Shown piece after piece: positions 18,868-28,223 of a DNA stretch of 64,000 bases. The stretch covers positions 1-64,000 of the forward strand of contig JANQMX010000054.1 in the NCBI GenBank assembly GCA_028279885.1, given 5' to 3'. Numbering within the stretch: the first letter of the stretch is position 1; every line of letters begins with the position of its first letter. The position numbers and the translations under genes are program-made. The notes under the pieces were generated by a model. It was not told the DNA's origin. It made no database searches and saw nothing but the letters and a program-made list of their open reading frames with translations. Origin of the DNA: Rhodovibrionaceae bacterium. GTDB taxonomy: Bacteria > Pseudomonadota > Alphaproteobacteria > Kiloniellales > DSM-21159.

Positions 18868-19896
18868 ATGATCAATCTCTTCAGCGACACGCAGACCAAG
18901 CCGACCGCCGCCATGCGCCGGGCCATGGCCGAGGCCGAAGTCGGCGACGAGCAGCGTGGCCAGGACCCGACCGTCAACCGGCTATGCGAGATGTCGGCAG
19001 AGCTGCTGGGCAAGGAAGCAGCCGTCTTCCTGCCGTCGGGCACCATGTGCAACGAGATCGCCATCCTGGTGCATTGCCGCCCCGGGGACGAGGTTCTCTG
19101 CGACAAGACCTCCCACATCATCCATGCCGAGGGCGGCGGGCCGGCGGCGCTGGCCGGCGTGGTCATGACGCCGCTCGAAGGAACCAACGGTGTCTTCACG
19201 GCCGAGCAAACAATCGCGGCCACGCGGGAACGCAACCGCTACGCCCCCCGCACCCGCCTGGTCGAGATCGAGCAAACGGCCAACTTGGCGGGCGGCACTA
19301 TCTGGCCGCTCGCGACCATTTCCGAGGTTGCCGCCGCCGCCCACGAGCGCGACCTGCTCGTCCACATGGACGGCGCCCGGCTGCTCAACGCCGTGGTCGC
19401 CAGCAACGTCTCGGCGGCGGACTTCGCCGACCCCTGCGACACCGTGTGGCTCGACCTCAGCAAGGGCCTCGGCTGCCCGGTGGGCGCCGTGATGGCCGGC
19501 AGCGCCGACTTCATCGAGGCCTGCTGGTTCTGGAAGCAGCGCATCGGCGGCGCCATGCGGCAGGCCGGCATCATCGCCGCCGCCGGGGTCTATGCCCTGG
19601 AACACCACGTGGAGCGGCTGGCCGAAGACCATGCAAACGCCAAGCTGATGGCCGAGCGCCTGGCCGAGTTGCCGGGCATTGCGGTCGATCTGGGCAGCGT
19701 GCAGACCAACATGGCCTATTTCGATATCTCAGAGAGCGGGCACGAACCGTTGCAGTTCCAGACGGCGCTGGCCGAACGCGGGCTGCAGGTGAGCCGCATG
19801 GGCCCGAGCCGCTTCCGCGCCGTGACGCACCTGGACGTCTCGCGCAGCGAGATCGAAACGGCAGCGGCGACCATCGCCGAGGTGCTGGTCGCCTAA
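18868..19896 (+). CDS. ltaE: Low-specificity L-threonine aldolase
   Basis: A 342-residue PLP enzyme cleaving threonine or allo-threonine to glycine and acetaldehyde. It shows the N-terminal NLFSDTQTKPT, the PLP lysine K199 in WLDLSKGLGCPVGAV, and the DGARLLNA motif around the cofactor-binding aspartate. Length fits the family. No partner gene in the glycine pathway is adjacent. A gap with a conspicuous dyad separates it from the next gene. Confidence 0.92.
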   Translation: MINLFSDTQTKPTAAMRRAMAEAEVGDEQRGQDPTVNRLCEMSAELLGKEAAVFLPSGTMCNEIAILVHCRPGDEVLCDKTSHIIHAEGGGPAALAGVVMTPLEGTNGVFTAEQTIAATRERNRYAPRTRLVEIEQTANLAGGTIWPLATISEVAAAAHERDLLVHMDGARLLNAVVASNVSAADFADPCDTVWLDLSKGLGCPVGAVMAGSADFIEACWFWKQRIGGAMRQAGIIAAAGVYALEHHVERLAEDHANAKLMAERLAELPGIAVDLGSVQTNMAYFDISESGHEPLQFQTALAERGLQVSRMGPSRFRAVTHLDVSRSEIETAAATIAEVLVA

Positions 19897-19926
19897 AGAC
19901 GCACAGCGATCGGCGCTGCAATCGGC

Positions 19927-19951
19927 CGCAAAAGTCTGTTATGCTTTTGCG
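19927..19951. promoter_or_regulatory. Inverted repeat upstream of the ribbon-helix-helix gene
   Basis: CGCAAAAG (19927-19934) and CTTTTGCG (19944-19951) form a perfect 8-bp dyad with a nine-base spacer, 37-61 bases upstream of the next ATG. The position suits an operator, possibly for autoregulation by the encoded ribbon-helix-helix protein; there is no T-run, so it is not an obvious terminator. Confidence 0.4.
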
Positions 19952-19987
19952 ACAAGCAAGAACGAACAAAAGGGAGGCACCCAAGAG

Positions 19988-20299
19988 ATGTGCCGCATTT
20001 TCGCTGGCCAGGACCCCGCGAACTACGCCTGCCACACCCGCTCTCTGCGTCTCGCCGGACACGTCACCTCGATCCGGCTGGAGGCCAAGTTCTGGGAAAT
20101 CCTGGATGAAATCGCCGAGGAGCAGGGCATGACGACGCCCAAGTTCCTCTCGCTGCTGTACGACGAGGTCATGGAGATCAATCCGGAGATGCACAACTTC
20201 GCATCGCTTCTACGGGTCTCCTGCCTGAACTACACGCTGGATCGCGCCGGCGTCATGGAACGCGCCAGAGGCGAGCTGGCGGCAGCCGCCGCCGAGTAA
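19988..20299 (+). CDS. Ribbon-helix-helix domain protein
   Basis: A 103-residue protein with a C-terminal-type ribbon-helix-helix domain (RHH_4-like): the beta strand is HVTSIRLEAKFWEIL and the helices follow in DEIAEEQGMTTPKFLSLLYD. Small proteins of this family are common in Alphaproteobacteria and are presumed DNA-binding dimers. AGGGAGG lies about ten bases upstream of the ATG. No toxin gene follows, so a toxin-antitoxin role is not supported. A perfect dyad just upstream is a candidate operator. Confidence 0.8.
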   Translation: MCRIFAGQDPANYACHTRSLRLAGHVTSIRLEAKFWEILDEIAEEQGMTTPKFLSLLYDEVMEINPEMHNFASLLRVSCLNYTLDRAGVMERARGELAAAAAE

Positions 20300-20368
20300 C
20301 GCCCGACCGCGTCCGCCGGCGCGAACAGAAAACGGCGTGTAGTAGCCCGCTACCACCATCCTGAGCGG

Positions 20369-20392
20369 CTTTGGCCCTAGACTCGGCCAAAG
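20369..20392. promoter_or_regulatory. Inverted repeat upstream of the glyoxalase-fold gene
   Basis: CTTTGGCC (20369-20376) and GGCCAAAG (20385-20392) are a perfect 8-bp dyad with an eight-base spacer, 32 bases before the ATG of the next gene. An operator or leader hairpin are both possible. Confidence 0.35.
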
Positions 20393-20424
20393 ACCAACGG
20401 AATGAACAAAGCGGGAGGACTTCT

Positions 20425-20820
20425 ATGGCGAAAGCCATACACACCATGATCCGCGTCGCGGATCTGGATAAATCGATCGCCTTCTACGATACGGCCTTCG
20501 ACCTGAAAGTCGCCGAGCGCTTCGACTTCGACGGCTTCACGCTAGTCTATCTCCGCAATCCGGAGAACGACTTCGAGGTCGAGCTGACCTGGAATGCCAG
20601 CCAGGAAGAGCCCTACACCCACGGCAGCGGCTACGGCCACCTGGCCGTCTGCGTCGAAGACTGCGCCAGCGAACATGAGCGCTTTGCCGAGGCAGGGCTC
20701 AATCCGAACGACGTGAAGGAGTTCCATCGCAACGGCTCGCTGATGGCCCGCTTCTTCTTCGTTCAAGATCCCGACGGCTACAAGATCGAGGTTTTGGAGC
20801 GGCACGGCCGCTACCAGTGA
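20425..20820 (+). CDS. gloA: VOC-superfamily lactoylglutathione lyase-like protein
   Basis: A 131-residue glyoxalase-fold protein with the four expected metal ligands by position: H6, E53, H72 and E122, matching H5/E56/H74/E122 of E. coli GloA. It probably isomerises the methylglyoxal-glutathione hemithioacetal in the cytoplasm. The ATG at 20425 is preceded by GGGAGG. Residues around DPDGYKIEVLER are typical. A related dioxygenase-type VOC function cannot be excluded by motif alone. Confidence 0.85.
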   Translation: MAKAIHTMIRVADLDKSIAFYDTAFDLKVAERFDFDGFTLVYLRNPENDFEVELTWNASQEEPYTHGSGYGHLAVCVEDCASEHERFAEAGLNPNDVKEFHRNGSLMARFFFVQDPDGYKIEVLERHGRYQ

Positions 20821-20823
20821 TGC

Positions 20824-20851
20824 GGCATGCCGGGCAAACCGGCAGCATGCC
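20824..20851 (+). repeat. Bulged hairpin between the glyoxalase and oxidoreductase genes
   Basis: GGCATGCCGG (20824-20833) pairs with CCGGC-GCATGCC (20839-20851) apart from one bulged A. It is followed by an A-rich rather than T-rich stretch (CAAAAAACAAC), so it is a transcript hairpin rather than a classical terminator. Confidence 0.5.
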
Positions 20852-20897
20852 AAAAAACAACATAAAACAATAGTTTAAAGAGGAGGAAACGCGAGAG

Positions 20898-21434
20898 ATG
20901 TCTGCAAAAGGCATGAACCGCCGCCAGTTTCTGCAAAGCAGCAGCCTGGCGGCCGGCGCGACCGTGGCGGCCACGAGCGGTGCCGCGGCGCAAGGCATGG
21001 GTCTCAAGGCGCTGGACGACCACAGTGGCCGCACCCTGCTGAAGATGACCCGGGATCTCTATCCCCACGATACCCTGGCCGATCTCTACTACATGGTCGT
21101 GGTCGAGGTGCTCGACGCCGAAGCGGCCGGCAACGACGACACGGCCCGGCTGATCAAGGACGGCGTCGCCAAGCTCGACGGCGCCATGGGCGTCAACTTC
21201 GTCGACCTGTCGGAAGGCAACCGCCTTGCCGTCCTGGAAGCCATGGAGAGCGACCCCTTCTTCCAGAAGGTGCGCGGCACCACGGTGGTCGCTCTCTATA
21301 ACGATCCGCTGGTCTGGCGGCATTTCGGCTACGAAGGCCCCTCCTTCGAATACGGCGGCTACATCGACCGAGGCTTCGACGACCTGCGCTGGGTCGGCGA
21401 ACCCTCCGCCGATGCCAGCCCGAAAGCCGGTTGA
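20898..21434 (+). CDS. Tat-exported small subunit of a GMC-type dehydrogenase (gluconate 2-dehydrogenase subunit 3-like)
   Basis: A 178-residue protein with a twin-arginine signal (MNRRQFLQSS, hydrophobic stretch to about residue 31, AAAQG cleavage region). The mature part contains the RDLYPHDTLADLYYMVVVE and DPLVWRHFGYEGPSFEYGG segments typical of subunit 3 of membrane gluconate/sorbitol/fructose dehydrogenases. It is 18 bases upstream of the flavin subunit. These small subunits guide Tat export of the larger partner. The usual cytochrome c subunit is not present nearby. Confidence 0.88.
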   Translation: MSAKGMNRRQFLQSSSLAAGATVAATSGAAAQGMGLKALDDHSGRTLLKMTRDLYPHDTLADLYYMVVVEVLDAEAAGNDDTARLIKDGVAKLDGAMGVNFVDLSEGNRLAVLEAMESDPFFQKVRGTTVVALYNDPLVWRHFGYEGPSFEYGGYIDRGFDDLRWVGEPSADASPKAG

Positions 21435-21452
21435 CGGAGAGGAGGAAAGACC

Positions 21453-23021
21453 ATGGCAAACTACGATCTTTCCGACGACTCCGTCGTCGTGGTCATCGGC
21501 TCCGGCGCCGGGGGCGGCACCCTGGCCAACGAGCTCTGTCAGAAAGGCATCAAGGTCGTTCTGCTGGAGGCGGGCAAACGCTACGGCGAGAACGACTTCG
21601 TCAACGACGAGTGGGATTCCTTCGGGCAGCTCTCATGGCTCGACAAACGGACGACCTCAGGAACTTGGCGCGTCGCCAAGGACTTCGCCGGCCTGCCGGC
21701 CTGGATCTGCAAGACGGTCGGCGGCAGCACGGTGCACTGGGCCGGCGCCTCGCTGCGCTTCCAGGAGCACGAGTTCAAGACACGCACCGTCTACGGCGAC
21801 GTCGAGGGCGCGACCCTGCTCGACTGGCCGATCTCCCTGCAGGACCTCGAGCCTTACTACGACAAGGCCGAGGACAAGATGGGGACCACCCGGACCCACG
21901 GCATTCCCGGCCTGCCGGGCAACAACAACTTCAAGGTCATGTACACCGGTGCCAAGCGCCTCGGCTACAAGAACGTCAACACCGGGCGCATGTCGATCAA
22001 CAGCCGGGCGCGGGACGGCCGGCCCGCCTGCCAGCAGATCGGCTTTTGCTTCCAGGGCTGCAAGTCGGGCGCCAAGTGGTCGACCCTGGTGACCGAGATT
22101 CCGGCCGCCGAAGCCACCGGCAAGCTCGATCTCAGAACCCAGGCGCAGGCCTTGCAGATCGAGCACGATGCCGACGGCAAGGTCAGCGGCGTGCTCTATG
22201 CCGACAAGGACGGCAATCGGCAGCTCCAGAAGGCCCGCGTGATCTGCGTCGCCGGCAACTCCATAGAGACGCCGCGCTTGCTGCTCAACTCGGCCTCGGC
22301 CCAGCACCCGGACGGGCTCGCCAATTCGTCGGGCCAGGTGGGCCGCAACTACATGCGGCACATGACCGGCTCGGTCTACGCCACCTTCGACAAGCCGGTG
22401 AACATGTACCGCGGCACCACCATGGCCGGCATCATCACCGACGAGTCGATCAACGACCCGGCCCGCGGCTTTGTCGGCGGCTATGAGATGGAGACCCTGT
22501 CGTTGGGCCTGCCTTTCATGGCGGCCTTCCTCGACCCCGGGGCCTGGGGACGCGGCTTTGCCGAAGCCATGGAAGGCTACGATCACATGGCCGGCATGTG
22601 GCTGGTCGGCGAGGACATGCCGCAGGCGTCGAACCGCATCACGCTGCATGAGTCCGAGACGGATCAGTTCGGCCTGCCCGTGCCGAACGTGAACTTCGAC
22701 GACCACGCCAACGACATCGCCATGCGCAACCATGCCTTCAAGCAAGGCAGCGCGGTCTACGAGGCGGTGGGAGCGACGAACGTCTACGAAACGCCACCCT
22801 ACCCCTCGACCCACAACCTCGGCACCTGCCGCATGAGCGAAAAGCCGCAGGACGGGGTCTGCAACAAGTGGGGCCAGACCCACGAACTGGCCAACCTCTT
22901 CATCTCGGATGGCAGCCAGTTCACCACCGGCGCGGCAGAGAACCCGACGCTCACCATCGTGACGTTGGCGATCCGCCAAGCCGATTACATCGCCGAGCAG
23001 ATGGGCCAGAAGTCCATTTAA
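21453..23021 (+). CDS. GMC family FAD-dependent oxidoreductase (dehydrogenase large subunit)
   Basis: A 522-residue flavoprotein. The FAD-binding motif is GSGAGGGTLANEL near residue 18; GGSTVHWAGASLRF, and the C-terminal STHNLGTCRMS with the active-site His and ENPTLTIV with the active-site Asn, mark it as a glucose-methanol-choline family member of the membrane gluconate/sugar dehydrogenase type. It has no signal of its own and presumably travels with the Tat-bearing small subunit to oxidise a sugar or alcohol in the periplasm. AGAGGAGG upstream supports the ATG. Substrate and electron acceptor are unknown; a terminator follows. Confidence 0.9.
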   Translation: MANYDLSDDSVVVVIGSGAGGGTLANELCQKGIKVVLLEAGKRYGENDFVNDEWDSFGQLSWLDKRTTSGTWRVAKDFAGLPAWICKTVGGSTVHWAGASLRFQEHEFKTRTVYGDVEGATLLDWPISLQDLEPYYDKAEDKMGTTRTHGIPGLPGNNNFKVMYTGAKRLGYKNVNTGRMSINSRARDGRPACQQIGFCFQGCKSGAKWSTLVTEIPAAEATGKLDLRTQAQALQIEHDADGKVSGVLYADKDGNRQLQKARVICVAGNSIETPRLLLNSASAQHPDGLANSSGQVGRNYMRHMTGSVYATFDKPVNMYRGTTMAGIITDESINDPARGFVGGYEMETLSLGLPFMAAFLDPGAWGRGFAEAMEGYDHMAGMWLVGEDMPQASNRITLHESETDQFGLPVPNVNFDDHANDIAMRNHAFKQGSAVYEAVGATNVYETPPYPSTHNLGTCRMSEKPQDGVCNKWGQTHELANLFISDGSQFTTGAAENPTLTIVTLAIRQADYIAEQMGQKSI

Positions 23022-23040
23022 CCCTGTCAAACGCAACCTT

Positions 23041-23074
23041 GCGCCCCGAAGGAAACTCCGGGGCGCTTTTCTTT
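23041..23074 (+). terminator. Intrinsic terminator after the GMC operon
   Basis: GCGCCCCG (23041-23048) pairs with CGGGGCGC (23059-23066), followed by TTTTCTTT. It lies 20 bases after the stop codon and ends the two-gene unit. Confidence 0.9.
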
Positions 23075-23081
23075 CCGGCGC

Positions 23082-24371
<1,290 letters not shown>

Positions 24372-24422
24372 CTAACGCCTCAAGCCATGCACCACCAGCG
24401 CGACAACGGCAGGGCTGCCTCT

Positions 24423-27020
24423 TTATTCCTTCGCCTCTGGCGATTCTGGCCCCTCTGGCGTTTCTGGCTCGGGACCGTCCTCGTCGCGACTGCCATCCAG
24501 GTCGTTGTTCTCGTCGTTGTTGGTCTTGGCGTTGCTGTCCGCCGTGCGGCCCTTGCCCCGACCGCCTCTCCCGAAGTCGCGCCGGCTTTCGGCAAAGGTG
24601 ATCAGGCGGTCCTCGACCAGGCGATTGATCGAGCCTTCCGGGAATAGCCCGTCGGCCCCACGCGCGCCGGCTTCCCGCCCGGTCAAGAGCGCAATCCCCT
24701 CGTCGATATGAGAGATCGCATAGACATGGAAACGGCCGTCGCGGCAGGCCTCCGCCACATCCTCACGCAACATGAGATGCTTGACGTTCGAAGCGGGGAT
24801 CAAAACGCCCTGCTCGCCGGTCAGGCCGCGCGCCGCACAGATGTCGTAGAAGCCCTCGATCTTCTGGTTCACGCCGCCGATGGCCTGCACCTCACCGAGT
24901 TGGTTGACCGAGCCAGTGATCGCCAGCGACTGCTTGAGCGGCACCTCGGAGAGCGCGGAAAGCAGCGCATAGAGCTCGGTGGAGGAGGCGCTGTCACCAT
25001 CGACCCCGCCATAGGACTGCTCGAACACCAGGGTCGCCGCCATAGCGACCGGCGCCTTGAGGGCATAGCGGGAGGAGAGAAAGCCCGAAAGAATGAGCAC
25101 GCCCTTGCTGTGCAGATTGCCGCCCAGCTTCGCCTCGCGCTCGATGTCCAGCACCCGGCCGGCGCCCATGCGCACGCGCGCCGTGATGCGGGTGGGACGG
25201 CCAAAGGAAATGGCCCCTAGGGCGTGCACGCTCAGGGCGTTGACCTGACCGACCTCGGCGCCGTCGGTCTCGATCATCATTGTGTCGCGCAGGATGGCCT
25301 CGTGGCTACGCTGGCGCGCCCGATCCAGGCGGCGGATGCCTTCATCGACCGCCCGCTTGACGTCGCCGGCGCCGATGGCCTTGTGCTCGGCCTTGCCGGC
25401 CCAATAGCTCGCCTCCCGCAGCACGTCGGCCAGCGGCCCGATCCGCACGGACAGGCGCTCCGAATCGCCGGCCAGGCGAGCGGCATGCTCGACGATGGCG
25501 GCCGCACCCTCCGGGTCGAGCGGCAGCAGGTCCTCGCTACGGCAGATGCCGCCAAGCAGGCGCACCAGCAGGGCGGCGTTCGCCTCGTCCCATACGATGA
25601 TCTCCTCGAAGTCGGCCGCGACTTTGAAGAGCTCGCGAAAGTCGGGCTCCTGGCTCGAGAGGATGTGGAAGAGAGTGCGGTCGCCGAACAGCACCACTTT
25701 GACGTCGAGCGGGATGGGGTCCGGCTCCAGGGTCACAGTCGAGGCGACACTCATGTAGGCGCCCGGAGACTCGATGGTGACGCAGCTGTTGCGCAGGGCC
25801 CGCTTCAGCGCATCCCAGGCAAAGGGCTGCTGCAAGAGCTTGATGGCATCGATCAGCAGATAGCCGCCGTTGGCCCGGTGCAGGGAACCGGGCTTGATCA
25901 GGGTGAAGTCGGTGACCAGGGCGCCCATCTGGGCCATGTGTTCGACCCGGCCCAGCAGGTTACCGAGCGCCGGATGATCGTCGGTCACCACGGGCGCGCC
26001 GGCCCCCTCACCGTCAAGGCTGTGACGCACGATCACATTCACCTCATAGCGGCGAAAGCGGGTTTCGGGGCCAGTGGGCCGCGGCGGAGGCGTTGGCTGG
26101 CCAGTCGAGCCGTCCGGCGCAAGCTCCATCGGCGCCGACGGCGCGGAGAGAAAGAGCTGCGCGTTCTCGACCAGGTCCTGCCGCACGTTTTCCAGGTAGG
26201 CCTTGACCGCGGGCAGGTCGGCAAAGCTATCGACCAGGTCATTCATGGCACGTCGTACGGCCAGGGTGGCAAGACGCCGGTCGAGCTCGCGGATTTGCTC
26301 GCGGCGCTCCTTATCCAAGCGCGGCACGGTCTCCATGATGTCCTGCAGCGCCGCCTGCAAGTGCTGCATCTTCTCTTGCAGCGCCTGTTGCTCCTTCTCC
26401 GGCAGCGCCTTGAATTCTTCAGGCGTCAGCGCCTTATCGCCGCGGATCGGCGCCATCGCCATGCCGGACTGGGTGCGCATGATCGCGATACCCTGCTTGG
26501 CCGCATCCTCGGCCAGCTCGGAAAACGCCGCCTGCTGCTGGCGTTGAAATCCGGCGTCGATCTCCTTGCGCCGGGCCTGGTAGTCGTCGCTCTCGAAGAC
26601 CGCCGGAAAGGCCGTGCGCAGTCCGTCGATCAGCGCTTGCATGCCGTCGTTCAGGCGCTGCGCACGCCCGGGCGGCAAGCGCAGTGCGGTCGGCCGGTGC
26701 GGCTCGGCAAAGTTGTGGACATAGGCCCAGTCGTCCGGCGAGGGCGCCCGCTCGGCCTTGCCGCGCAGGAACTCCTTGACCGCGTTGTGCTTGCCGGAGC
26801 CGGGAATGCCGAGCACGAAGACGTTGAAGCCCGGCCCGCGCATCTCCGCGCCGAAGGTCAGCGCATCCAGCGCCCGCTCCTGGCCGACCAGTCCGTCGAT
26901 AAGATCAAGGTCTTCGGAGGTGTTGAAGGAGAACTGCGCGGGGTCGCAACGGCGGCGCAGCGCTTCGGTCGGCAAAGGGGCGACGGGCGCGGCGCCGTCC
27001 GCTTCGCTGTCATCCGTCAT
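24423..27020 (-). CDS. Lon-like ATP-dependent protease (LonC/YcbZ-type, AAA_32)
   Basis: An 865-residue protein. After a short N-terminal region comes a nucleotide-binding motif GIPGSGKHNAV (G71-K77), in which the usual Thr/Ser after Lys is His; then a long coiled-coil insertion (about 165-270, rich in EKEQQALQEKMQH-type sequence), the second AAA part, and a C-terminal Lon protease domain with catalytic Ser in GDSASSTELYAL and Lys in GGVNQKIEGFYD. The final 70 residues are Asn/Asp/Glu-rich and probably disordered. ATPase activity is uncertain because of the altered P-loop, while the Ser-Lys dyad looks intact. It lies 109 bases downstream of the TolA-like gene. Confidence 0.9.
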   Translation of the reverse strand: MTDDSEADGAAPVAPLPTEALRRRCDPAQFSFNTSEDLDLIDGLVGQERALDALTFGAEMRGPGFNVFVLGIPGSGKHNAVKEFLRGKAERAPSPDDWAYVHNFAEPHRPTALRLPPGRAQRLNDGMQALIDGLRTAFPAVFESDDYQARRKEIDAGFQRQQQAAFSELAEDAAKQGIAIMRTQSGMAMAPIRGDKALTPEEFKALPEKEQQALQEKMQHLQAALQDIMETVPRLDKERREQIRELDRRLATLAVRRAMNDLVDSFADLPAVKAYLENVRQDLVENAQLFLSAPSAPMELAPDGSTGQPTPPPRPTGPETRFRRYEVNVIVRHSLDGEGAGAPVVTDDHPALGNLLGRVEHMAQMGALVTDFTLIKPGSLHRANGGYLLIDAIKLLQQPFAWDALKRALRNSCVTIESPGAYMSVASTVTLEPDPIPLDVKVVLFGDRTLFHILSSQEPDFRELFKVAADFEEIIVWDEANAALLVRLLGGICRSEDLLPLDPEGAAAIVEHAARLAGDSERLSVRIGPLADVLREASYWAGKAEHKAIGAGDVKRAVDEGIRRLDRARQRSHEAILRDTMMIETDGAEVGQVNALSVHALGAISFGRPTRITARVRMGAGRVLDIEREAKLGGNLHSKGVLILSGFLSSRYALKAPVAMAATLVFEQSYGGVDGDSASSTELYALLSALSEVPLKQSLAITGSVNQLGEVQAIGGVNQKIEGFYDICAARGLTGEQGVLIPASNVKHLMLREDVAEACRDGRFHVYAISHIDEGIALLTGREAGARGADGLFPEGSINRLVEDRLITFAESRRDFGRGGRGKGRTADSNAKTNNDENNDLDGSRDEDGPEPETPEGPESPEAKE

Positions 27021-27129
27021 GCTGCGCCCTCTCCACCTTCATGTTGCCCTCGGCTCCACAATGGGAACCTAGCCCCGGCGGCGACACGCGCGCAAACGAA
27101 GCCGCGCTCGGGTCAGCCGTGCGAACGGC

Positions 27130-28215
27130 TCATGACGGCGCCAAGACGAAGCGCATGGTGAAGCGCTGCCAGAGACCATGGTGCTCGTCAGGCAGCGCGA
27201 AGGGACTGCAGGCCTGCAAGGCCCGGCGGGCCCGCCCCGCTTCCCGGCCAAAGACCTCATCGCGCAACAGGCGCCCGGCATCCCGCACCCGCGCCATGTC
27301 GAGACGACCGGAGCGGTCGAAAGCGACCTCGACATCGATGAACTCGGGCGCGTCCCCCGGCCCGTCCGCACCAGCCCAGCAGCGCGCTACCTGTGCCCGC
27401 AAGGCCGAGACGACGGCCCAAAGCTCGGGACTGGTCTTAACCAGTTGGCGATCTGCGGCCGTGCGCGGCATGGCGGCGCGGTCCTGCCGCTCAAAATCGC
27501 GTATTGCGGAAGGCCTCTCCTCCACGCGAGCCGGCGCCTCTGCCGACGGGGTTGCGTCCTCCATCACCAGCGATGCCATCTCGACAGGTTCTTCGGCCGC
27601 CGCGGGGGCGATCGCCTCGAAAACCTCCTCCATCGGAACGCTTTCCGCGACCAACTGTTCGGCCAGAGGGTAAGGTTCTGCGGCCAGGGGTGTCGTTGCC
27701 GTGTTTGCTAGCGCTGAAAGCGCAGGCTCGACGACCTGCTGCAGCGCCACGGGCTGAAGGCTGGGCGGCACCTCCACCGGGTCGACGGCGGCAACGGCCT
27801 GCGTCTCTGCGGTGATCGGATCCGCCACGGCAGCAAGCGGTGGCTCGCTTACGGCATCCAGCGGCGCCGCATCGGCGACATCCAGCGGCGCGTCAACCTC
27901 CAGCGTCTCGGCCAGAGCGGCGTAGTCCTCGACCGCCTCGGCCAAGGAGACTTCATCTTCAAGCGCCGTCGCCGAGGGTGTGTCATCGATTTCGGCGAGC
28001 TCAGCGGGCATGGCCAACTCAGCCTCGACAACCTCCCCACCAGAGAATCCCATGAGATCGAAGTCCTCGAAGCGTGGCACCTCACGCACGGCAAAGGAGG
28101 CGCTGAAGAAGAGAGACAGGATGAGCGCGTGGCCGCAGACCGAAAGCAGCGGCGCCAGGGCCGAATGGCCGGGCGCGATGCTCGCCGCAACGGTTCTGCG
28201 ATAGGCCAGCGCCAT
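27130..28215 (-). CDS. TolA/TonB-like envelope-spanning protein, orphan
   Basis: A 361-residue protein with one N-terminal membrane segment (about residues 19-44), a long Ala/Pro/Glu-rich linker of about 200 residues without charge-balanced helices, and a C-terminal domain (from residue 260) like alphaproteobacterial TolA: LWAVVSALRAQVARCW, then RARRALQACSPFALP, with two cysteines (C279, C336) that could form the known TolA-domain disulfide. No tolQ, tolR, exbB, exbD, tolB or pal is adjacent. It follows a secreted Cys-repeat protein gene by eight bases and precedes a Lon-like protease gene. The linker is acidic rather than the Lys/Ala-rich helix of classical TolA. Confidence 0.7.
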   Translation of the reverse strand: MALAYRRTVAASIAPGHSALAPLLSVCGHALILSLFFSASFAVREVPRFEDFDLMGFSGGEVVEAELAMPAELAEIDDTPSATALEDEVSLAEAVEDYAALAETLEVDAPLDVADAAPLDAVSEPPLAAVADPITAETQAVAAVDPVEVPPSLQPVALQQVVEPALSALANTATTPLAAEPYPLAEQLVAESVPMEEVFEAIAPAAAEEPVEMASLVMEDATPSAEAPARVEERPSAIRDFERQDRAAMPRTAADRQLVKTSPELWAVVSALRAQVARCWAGADGPGDAPEFIDVEVAFDRSGRLDMARVRDAGRLLRDEVFGREAGRARRALQACSPFALPDEHHGLWQRFTMRFVLAPS

Positions 28216-28223
28216 CTTTGAGC

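Noticed and set aside
19988..20299. Ribbon-helix-helix gene as an antitoxin
   Set aside because: No small toxin-like gene is adjacent; the next gene is a metabolic VOC protein.
20824..20851. Terminator after the glyoxalase-fold gene
   Set aside because: The stem is good but is followed by an A-rich run rather than T residues.
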